The translations under genes were made by a program, and so were the position numbers. Of a DNA stretch of 64,000 nucleotides, positions 59,316-64,000 are shown piece by piece. This DNA comes from Dromiciops gliroides (Eukaryota > Chordata > Mammalia > Microbiotheria > Microbiotheriidae), in the NCBI RefSeq assembly GCF_019393635.1, contig NC_057861.1, positions 542,572,211 through 542,636,210 on the forward strand. The letters are read 5' to 3'. How positions within the stretch are numbered: position 1 is the first letter of the stretch; every line of letters begins with the position of its first letter. The notes under the pieces are model-generated. The model did not search any database and was not told where the DNA came from. It saw only the letters and a list, made by a program, of their open reading frames with translations.

Positions 59316-62300
59316 AGGTAGATCAAAAGTGATATCAGAGAGGGCAGCTAGGTGGAGCAGTGGATAAAGCACAGGCCCTGGATTCAGGAGGACCTGAGTT
59401 CAAATCTGGCCCCAGACACTTGACACTTACTAGCTGTGTGACCCTGGGCAAGTCACTTAACCCTCATTGCCCCCCCCCAAAAAAAAAGTGATATCAGAAA
59501 GGACGGCACTGCCAGTTTGAGGAACTGGGAAGGCCTATAGAAAGTGGGACTGGAGCTCTGTCTTACATGGAGTCCAGGGAAGCCAAGGGGCAGGAATTGA
59601 GAAGAGAGAGCATTCCAGGCATGGGGCACTGGCAGTGCAAAGGCATGGAGGTGGGAAAGGGACTATCATGTGTGATACACATCAAGTAGGGCCAGTGTTG
59701 CTGGTTCATAGATTTCATCAAGGGGAGTCAAGTATAAGAAGATTGGAAAGGTAGAAAGAAATGGGCCATGTTGTGAAAGGCTTAAATGCCAGAGGAGTTT
59801 CTATTTGGGTCTCGTCATCATTGGGTGCCACTGGAGTTTGTTGAGTAGGAAGTTTGACCTTGTTAGACCCATTCTTTAGGAAGATCCCTTTGGCAACTGG
59901 GCAGCACAGGTAGACTGGGGAGAGACTGAGGGGAGGGAGACTACCCAGAAGGCTGTTGTCATAGTCCCTGTACTTGTCATAGTCCCTGTACTAAATTATG
60001 AGGAACTGCGCTAGGCTGTTGGCAAGACTTGAAAGCAGATTTGCTATGTAGGGCGAGTGCAGGTGAGGAATCGTAGATGATGGAGAAGTTGCAAGCCTGG
60101 ATGAGTGAGGGAATGGTGGCACCCCTGGCAGGAAAGTTTAGATGAAGTGAGGATTTGGGAGCAAAAAAAATGGATTCTTTTTGGACATGCTGAGTTTGAG
60201 ATCCCTGGTGACAACATCTGTTGGAAGTGTGTCAGTAGGCAGTTTTTGATGCAGAATTGATGTTCACAAGTGAAATCAGGATGGATATATAGCTATGAGA
60301 ATCATCTTCACAGAATTAACTGAACTCAGAGAAGCTGCTGAGATCATGAAGAGAGAATGTCGAGCCCATGTTACTACAGTCTTGCTCAATAAAATTTCAG
60401 TAGCTCACTGTGCTTCTGGGATCAGATTCACACTCCTCTGTGTGACATTGACAGTCTGGCTCTGAACTAATTTTCTTCTTCTTTTTTTTTTTTTTTGGTG
60501 AGACAATTGGGGTTAAGTGACTTGCCCAGGGTCACACAGCTAGTAAGTGTCAAATGTCTGAGGCCGGATTTGAACTCAGGTACTCCTGACTCCAGGGCCG
60601 GTGCTCTATCCATTGTGCCACCTAGCTGCCCCTAAACTAATTTTCTAACTCTATTATGCTTTATTTCTTTTCATGTACAGTAGAGCCCTCACCACCCCCC
60701 AAACTGACCTTGCTCCAACTCAGATATTGCCTTCTCCATGAGGCTTTTCCTGATTCCCCCCAGCTGTTAGTGCTGCTTCCACTGAAAATTACCTCGGATC
60801 CATTTTCCTTCTATCAGTCATCAGCAGGAACTTACCAAGCATCCACTATTTTCTAGGTGCTGGAGATAAAAATATAAAGAATGAAACAATTGTATATATG
60901 TACATACTGTCATCCTTGCTAGAATATAAGTTCCTTGAAGGGAGGAATGATTTCTTTTTTTTTCCTTATGTATTCCTACTACCTAAGATAGTGTTTGGTA
61001 CATGGTAAGTACTTAATAAATACCTTTCCATTCCATTATACCTTATTTAATGCTATTATTTATGGGATTATCAAATAATTATCTGTATAGTTAGATTTAT
61101 CAGGTTATCTGTACAATCTTAACATATGCATGAGAAAGTCCCCTGTCTTTTTTATACCCATTTCGTACATTGTAGTTCTTTATGTTGGTGGGGGTTTTTC
61201 TGAAGATAGTATTGATGTCATAAAAAGTGATAGCATTTGATTTTTCTTTGGGGGTTTTCTCTTCTCTGATAAGAGAGTTTAACCGTTTTGCGTGTGTCAT
61301 TTATTAGAGTTTGACAATTTAAAATATTCTTTTTAATGCCTTGCCTTCTAAGTTATTCTGAAAGTTAAACAAACTGTGTTTAAACAAAAACTTTATGGAG
61401 GGGGCAGCTAGATGGCACAGTGGATAGAGCACTGGCCCTGGAGTCAGGAGTACCTGAGTTCAAATCCGGCCTCAGACACTTAACACTTACTAGCTGTGTG
61501 ACCCTGGGCAAGTCACTTAACCCCAATTGCCTCACTAAAAAAAAAAAGAAAGGAAAAAAAAAAAAAGAAAAACTTTATGGGATGTTTCATGGCAAAGAAA
61601 GTATTAAACTATAGGAGAAATCAGTCCTGATAGAACTGATTCATAATGTTGCTCTTATCTTCATTAAATAATTTAGCAATTTAGATAAATGGATGATTTC
61701 AAAGTTTTAACTTCTGTTTTTCCCTCCAATGATTTCAGGAGTGGATTAGAACAAGATGACATGAGAATTTTATACAAATATCTCACTACTTCACTATTTC
61801 CAAGACACATCGAGCCTGAGGTATGGATACCAAAATATACTGTACATTTTTTTGGTATCATCCCATTTTTTTCTTATAGGGTTGGTCGTTTAATAATTTA
61901 GTAATGTGAGATAGTTATTATTAAGATATAGTATATGCCAAGCCTCTGACAAAAATAATTGTCAGAAAAGATATGGTGATAGTAGTATTTTGTGAAAGAA
62001 ACTGTGCATTGGTTCTGGTCCCAACAGTGAATTTTTTAGTTTTTTTAATGACTATTAAAGATTACTGGCATTTTCACCAAGTAGAGGTTAATTCCATAAT
62101 ATCCCTTCTTTAAACACTGGTTCTGTCTTATGAAAGATTGAGCATTTAATGGTGGTGTAATGTTGTCTGCTCAGCTTCTGTACTCTTTTTAACTTCCACT
62201 AATGCAGTCATGAACATTCAGGTAGCACAAAGTGTTTATGCCATAAACATGACATATGGTCTAATTGTTAATAATAAAATAAAAGAAATACACTAAACTC

Positions 62301-64000
62301 TTAAGAGGAGTTAAGGCCTGATTTAGTAAGACATTAAAAACTAACTTGGTATCTCAAACTTTTGTGCTCTCAATAAAGCCTCTATTTTGGCTTAGTCTTT
62401 TTTTTTCCCTTACGGTCATGAACTTAAAAAGTAGAGTTTATGTCAGCATGAGGGAGTAGAAACAAACTTGGTGAGGGAATTCTATCTCTACACTTGAAAA
62501 ATTTACAGGCATTTCATTTTTTGCTCCTTTATACACCCCTAAAAATAGATGACAACATGCATTTCCTCAAGGAATATAAATGAATACATTCCTCATCCTA
62601 CATAAACAATTTAGGAGGCATTCCGTTTGGTAATGACTTCGTTACCTTATGTGAGGAAGCTCATTTGTGATCTCCGAGTGCCAAAGACATTGCTTTTGGG
62701 GGCAGCTAGGTGGCGCGGTGGATAAAGCACCGGTCCTGGACTCAGGAGTTTCTGAGTTCAAATACAGCCTCAGACACTTGACACTTACTGGCTGTGTGAC
62801 CCTGGGCAAGTCACTTAACCGCCATTGCCCCACAAAAAAAAAAAAAAAAAACCATTGCTTTTGCAGTAGAAAATGGGAAATTAAGTTCATTAAGAAGCAG
62901 CATAGCACAGTCAGAAGTGCCATGTGGATTCGGAGTCACAGGTCCTGAATTTAAATCCTGATTCTGCTAGATTTATAACCCACGTGACCTTGGGCAAGTT
63001 CCTTAATATCTCTGAGTGCTGCCCACGATCATCCAGGTTGTAAGTTGGGATTTGGAAGGGAGGGCAGGACTTTTTTGAGTTTGCAGAATAGCCAGAGTCT
63101 AGTTTGTTGGGAATGTGGTTACCATATTATGATCCAGATCAATAAGGCCTATTGTCTCGTTTCTGGTTTTTTACTTCTTGGTTTAAACTTAAAGCATGCA
63201 TTTTCTAGAGGACTATAAACTGAAACAAACCAGCACGTCTAAATGTTCTTTTTTCATAGCTTGGAAAGCGGGGGAAAAAGCTCATTTGTAAGTCATTTCC
63301 CAACTTTTGACTTGTTTATAGTTGGCAGGAAGGGATTCACCAATCCGAGCAGAAATGCCAGGAAATCTTCAGCATTATGGCAGGTAATTTATCCTCTGAT
63401 ATACTCTTTGGGTTTCTCATTAGCTTTTAGATGTATTTAAAAATAAAATCATGAGCAAAATCAAAATTAATTCTTTTTGTATTATGGAAAGTCCAAGTTG
63501 ATTTCTTGATATGCGTAAATTATACAGCTTAAGGGTATTGTATTTGTTTTCAGCCCAACAAAAGGGTTTGTGTTGTTGATTTCTGATAGCTTACACTTTC
63601 AGACATGAGATTTTGTCTTACTATGAGTATATTATCTTACTGATATAGATAAAGGTATAGATATTTTACTTTAGTATGTCAGGTAGGCCTTTAGAACCTA
63701 GTTGAAGTATGTCTATGACAGAAGTAGAATATTTATGGTTTTCATATGGTATTAGTCAGAAGAAATATCATAGTTTCCCATTCAAAAAACAAACAAACAA
63801 AAAACCCAAAAGTTGCTTTGTTACAATTGCACTGCTTTGACACAGTTCTAATATTTCCCTACGTTCTATCTTGGCTTTCAAAAATGTTACACATTTGTGT
63901 AAAATGGAATATATTTTGCTGCAAAATCATAACTTGTCTAGTGAATGTGAGTCATTTTTGTGCTTGCTTTTAAGATTTCTTACTGGGCCCTTGAACCTTA
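47980..64000 (+). CDS. CCZ1: CCZ1 vacuolar trafficking protein, 5' part (exons 1-10 of more)
   Basis: Exons 47980-48075, 49542-49639, 49730-49823, 50342-50419, 51549-51596, 52343-52426, 53635-53810, 61739-61820, 63322-63383 and 63975-64000 (cut by the window end) join without a break into about 282 codons of the ~480-residue CCZ1. CCZ1 pairs with MON1 to form the exchange factor that loads Rab7 on late endosomes and autophagosomes. The sequence starts MATAGAAQEKQFPPALLSFF and keeps CCZ1 blocks NPRFGPREG, NEKIRNVGLCEAIVQFTR, NFWMVMVVRNP, LQSCDLLDIFGGISFFPLD and SGLEQDDMRILYKYLTTS. The N-terminal part corresponds to the first longin-type domain. The N-terminus is shorter than human (an Ala/Gly stretch is missing); the ATG at 47980 has a good context (G at -3 and +4). 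All introns are GT-AG. The gene looks intact; intron 7 is 7.9 kb. Confidence 0.97.
49060..49285 (-). mobile_element. MIR-like SINE in CCZ1 intron 1
   Basis: TTAAGTGACTCCTCCAGGGTCACACAGTC and GAACCCAGATCTTCCTGGCT, reversed MIR core with degraded flanks. Confidence 0.65.
49542..49639 (+). CDS. CCZ1: CCZ1 exon 2
   Basis: Acceptor AATTTTTAG, donor GTAATA. Codes EEKKILFYHPNEVEKNEK to AIVQFT plus two bases. Confidence 0.97.
49730..49823 (+). CDS. CCZ1: CCZ1 exon 3
   Basis: Acceptor CTTTTTAG, donor GTACTT. Codes TFSPSKPAKSLHTQKNR to NFWMVM. Confidence 0.97.
50342..50419 (+). CDS. CCZ1: CCZ1 exon 4
   Basis: Acceptor GATGTAG, donor GTAATT. Codes VVRNPMIEKHGKDGKPVV to EEELL, 26 codons. Confidence 0.97.
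50575..51050 (-). mobile_element. two adjacent MIR-like SINEs in CCZ1 intron 4
   Basis: GGGAATTTGAACCCAGGTCTT (about 50829) closes the first; TTTACAAATGAGGAAACTGAG (about 50921) opens the second. Confidence 0.75.
51216..51364 (-). mobile_element. A-tailed SINE with TSD in CCZ1 intron 4
   Basis: Full-length reversed copy. TACTCTATTAATTTG (51201-51215) and TACTCGATGAATTTG (51365-51379). Confidence 0.94.
51549..51596 (+). CDS. CCZ1: CCZ1 exon 5
   Basis: Acceptor AATTATAG, donor GTAAGT. 16 codons, DKVYSSVLQQCYSMYK. Confidence 0.97.
51695..51955 (-). mobile_element. THER1/MIR SINE in CCZ1 intron 5
   Basis: AATTTGCAAACTGCTTTACA, TTTTGCAGATGATGAAACTG and CACCACCTAGCTCC, reversed near-complete element. 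Confidence 0.85.
52343..52426 (+). CDS. CCZ1: CCZ1 exon 6
   Basis: Acceptor AACCATTAG, donor GTAAGT. 28 codons, LFNGTFLKAMEDGGVK to FFHR. Confidence 0.97.
52427..53634 (+). other. CCZ1: CCZ1 intron 6, no recognised repeat
   Basis: 1.2 kb of unassigned AT-rich sequence, free of SINEs; ends TTTTCCCCACAG. Confidence 0.6.
53635..53810 (+). CDS. CCZ1: CCZ1 exon 7
   Basis: Donor GTAGGT. 58 codons plus two bases, YLQTLHLQSCDLLDIFGG to YNDQLI; the next Trp is split by the intron. Confidence 0.97.
54022..54169 (-). mobile_element. A-tailed SINE with TSD
   Basis: Full-length reversed copy. TCTCCTTCCTCTTTT flanks both sides (54007-54021 and 54170-54184). Confidence 0.95.
54365..54545 (-). mobile_element. 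MIR-related SINE
   Basis: GGGACCTTGGAGTCATTTTAG, TTAAGTGATTTGCCCAAAG and GAACCTAGGTCCTCTGATTT. Confidence 0.65.
54564..54728 (-). mobile_element. A-tailed SINE, first of two at one target
   Basis: Reversed copy with a GTTTT-repeat tail and a small core deletion. The 16 bp target CTAGCCCTCTCTTCTT lies at 54548-54563 and again at 54729-54744. Confidence 0.95.
54745..54892 (-). mobile_element. A-tailed SINE, second at the same target
   Basis: Reversed copy inserted in the duplicated target of its neighbour. A third copy of CCCTCTCTTCTT follows at 54895-54906. Confidence 0.95.
54907..55326. other. CCZ1 intron 7 sequence, nothing recognised
   Basis: Pyrimidine-rich intronic sequence; no exon signal. 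Confidence 0.4.
55327..55477 (-). mobile_element. A-tailed SINE with tail converted to TG repeat
   Basis: Reversed copy; (TG)n replaces the usual T run (55331-55352). CTCCTTCTATTCCT flanks both sides. Confidence 0.95.
55478..56088. other. CCZ1 intron 7, possibly more of the minus-strand L1
   Basis: May continue the L1 remnant at 56265 past its ORF1, but I cannot confirm a reading frame. Confidence 0.3.
56101..56264 (-). mobile_element. A-tailed SINE with TSD
   Basis: Reversed copy with a TTTC-rich tail. TAGGCTCAGCTT (56089-56100) and TAGGCTCAGTTT (56266-56277). Confidence 0.94.
56265..57110 (-). mobile_element. L1 LINE ORF1 remnant
   Basis: The minus strand reads IILQERSKLLKEDIRN near 57060, a lysine-rich coiled-coil stretch, then QKDNLRIISFPQKGDK near 56610 and ILQATRRKTFQCTGKPVEIT near 56430, DFSVMRNWRKEWNQML near 56360. 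This is the order of L1 ORF1p: coiled coil, RRM and C-terminal domain. Stops and a SINE at 56710 break it. Confidence 0.75.
56710..56856 (+). mobile_element. A-tailed SINE with TSD
   Basis: Full length in the L1 remnant. AGATGATACCTTT and AGAAGACACCTTT flank it. Confidence 0.93.
57355..57545 (+). mobile_element. MIR3-like SINE
   Basis: CAATTTCTTCATCTTTAAAA, GCATTAGGCTAACTATTCTC and TCTGATTCTATGAG tail. Confidence 0.65.
57550..57945 (+). mobile_element. THER1/MIR SINE, interrupted
   Basis: GACTTGAAATCAAGAAGACT, CCACAGTTTTCCCATCTTTT before the SINE; GGTTTGTTGTGAGATAAAGT and TAAAGTGCTCTATAAGTGGG after it. Confidence 0.8.
57685..57838 (+). mobile_element. A-tailed SINE with TSD
   Basis: Perfect AAAAGGGCATCATAA duplication (57670-57684 and 57839-57853). 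Confidence 0.96.
58335..58755 (+). mobile_element. L2 LINE 3' region, interrupted
   Basis: CTGTGTTCCCCATGCCTGAA, CCTCCTGGAACCTTTGAACT and GTATGTTGTAAGTACTTCCC follow L2 order. A SINE sits at 58592. Confidence 0.75.
58592..58730 (-). mobile_element. A-tailed SINE with TSD
   Basis: CCCTGTGAATACAATTT (58575-58591) and CCCTGTGAATACATTTT (58731-58747). Confidence 0.95.
58757..58955 (-). mobile_element. MIR-related SINE
   Basis: GACTTGGAAGGGACCCCAAA, CATCTGGTCCAACCTCTTTA and TCTCTGATCCCAGAGCCAATG. Confidence 0.7.
59267..59313. repeat. CA microsatellite
   Basis: About 22 CA units. Confidence 0.95.
59341..59483 (+). mobile_element. A-tailed SINE with TSD
   Basis: AAAAGTGATATCAGAG (59325-59340) recurs at 59484-59499 with one mismatch. 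Confidence 0.95.
60380..61040 (+). mobile_element. L2 LINE 3' region, interrupted
   Basis: CTTCTCCATGAGGCTTTTCCTG, GAATATAAGTTCCTTGAAGG and GGTAAGTACTTAATAAATAC. A SINE sits at 60477. Confidence 0.8.
60477..60633 (-). mobile_element. A-tailed SINE with TSD
   Basis: AACTAATTTTCT flanks both sides (60465-60476 and 60635-60646). Confidence 0.95.
61399..61567 (+). mobile_element. A-tailed SINE with TSD
   Basis: TTGCCTCACTAAAA subtype. Perfect AAAAACTTTATGG duplication (61386-61398 and 61568-61580). Confidence 0.96.
61739..61820 (+). CDS. CCZ1: CCZ1 exon 8
   Basis: Acceptor GATTTCAG, donor GTATGG. Completes the split Trp and codes SGLEQDDMRILYKYLTTSLF to HIEPE. Confidence 0.97.
61821..62690 (+). 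other. CCZ1: CCZ1 intron 8, no recognised repeat
   Basis: AT-rich intron sequence before a SINE at 62698. Confidence 0.5.
62698..62852 (+). mobile_element. A-tailed SINE with TSD
   Basis: Uninterrupted A-tail of about 18. Perfect CATTGCTTTTG duplication (62688-62698 and 62853-62863). Confidence 0.96.
62890..63025 (+). mobile_element. MIR SINE
   Basis: AAGCAGCATAGCACAGTCAG, CCTGAATTTAAATCCTGATT and GTGACCTTGGGCAAGTTCC. Confidence 0.75.
63322..63383 (+). CDS. CCZ1: CCZ1 exon 9
   Basis: Acceptor TGTTTATAG, donor GTAATT. Codes LAGRDSPIRAEMPGNLQHYG plus two bases of Arg. Confidence 0.97.
63384..63974 (+). other. CCZ1: CCZ1 intron 9, nothing recognised
   Basis: 591 bp; ends TTGCTTTTAAG, a less common AAG acceptor. 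Confidence 0.6.
63975..64000 (+). CDS. CCZ1: CCZ1 exon 10, cut by window end
   Basis: The first base completes Arg, then FLTGPLNL, the human CCZ1 continuation. The exon extends beyond the window. Confidence 0.9.

Larger units (their letters stand above)
59060..60300 (-). mobile_element. long L2 LINE, reversed
   Basis: Reversed L2 from its 3' end (GAATACAAAGTTAGACAGTA) through GAGAGCATTCCAGGCATGGG, CAGTGCAAAGGCATGGAGG, AGGAAGATCCCTTTGGCAAC and TTGGACATGCTGAGTTTGAG, the order expected for about 1 kb of L2. A CA microsatellite and a SINE lie within it. Confidence 0.75.

Overview
The window is mammalian nuclear DNA, almost certainly from a marsupial. Three things point there. About 47 copies of one A-tailed tRNA-type SINE (head GGGGCAGCTAGGTGGCGCAG, core CTAGCTGTGTGACCCTGGGC) are spread through it; this is the short SINE of marsupials, and the CATTGCCCC-A(n) tail type resembles WSINE1 of Australian species, though I cannot fix the species. 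Around these lie older MIR/THER1/MIR3-like SINEs, L2 LINEs, marsupial-type L1 3' ends, and RTE-related elements. Two vertebrate genes with GT-AG introns, oncomodulin (OCM) and CCZ1, sit in the same order as on human 7p22.1. Nothing prokaryotic, viral-intact or CRISPR-like is present.

Layout: 1-31.5 kb has no recognisable protein-coding host gene. It is a repeat mosaic: a 2.3 kb 5'-truncated L1 with clear target-site duplications (3877-6140), a decayed RTE LINE carrying a 7SL RNA pseudogene (6.5-7.7 kb), a 5S rRNA pseudogene (3.7 kb), copies of an ancient inverted-repeat DNA element (3.2, 11.3 and 15.0 kb), an L1 5'-end fragment (15.4-17.0 kb), a three-level nested insertion (24.5-25.7 kb) and a second 7SL pseudogene (29.7 kb). 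A 475 bp GAAA/GGAA tract (31.5-32.0 kb) ends about 100 bp before a TATA box and a probable non-coding first exon of OCM.

OCM occupies about 32.1-36.1 kb on the plus strand. Its four coding exons give a complete 109-residue two-EF-hand beta-parvalbumin, with a poly(A) signal at 36086. A 12 kb repeat-rich spacer follows, with L2 pieces, a solo LTR inside a SINE and an unidentified 542 bp insert that splits a MIR. CCZ1 begins in a CpG island at 47.7-48.4 kb. Exons 1-9 and the start of exon 10 are in the window (about 282 codons, roughly 58% of the usual length); the 3' part lies beyond base 64000. Intron 7 (7.9 kb) is filled with SINEs, L2 and an L1 ORF1 remnant.

The two genes are not functionally linked: OCM is a cytosolic calcium-binding protein, and CCZ1 is half of the MON1-CCZ1 Rab7 exchange factor. 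Their adjacency is a conserved syntenic block. I found no convincing novel gene system. The most informative unexplained items are the 542 bp insert, the repeat-bounded OCM promoter, the inverted SINE pair at 17.8-18.1 kb and the repeated use of single insertion targets.
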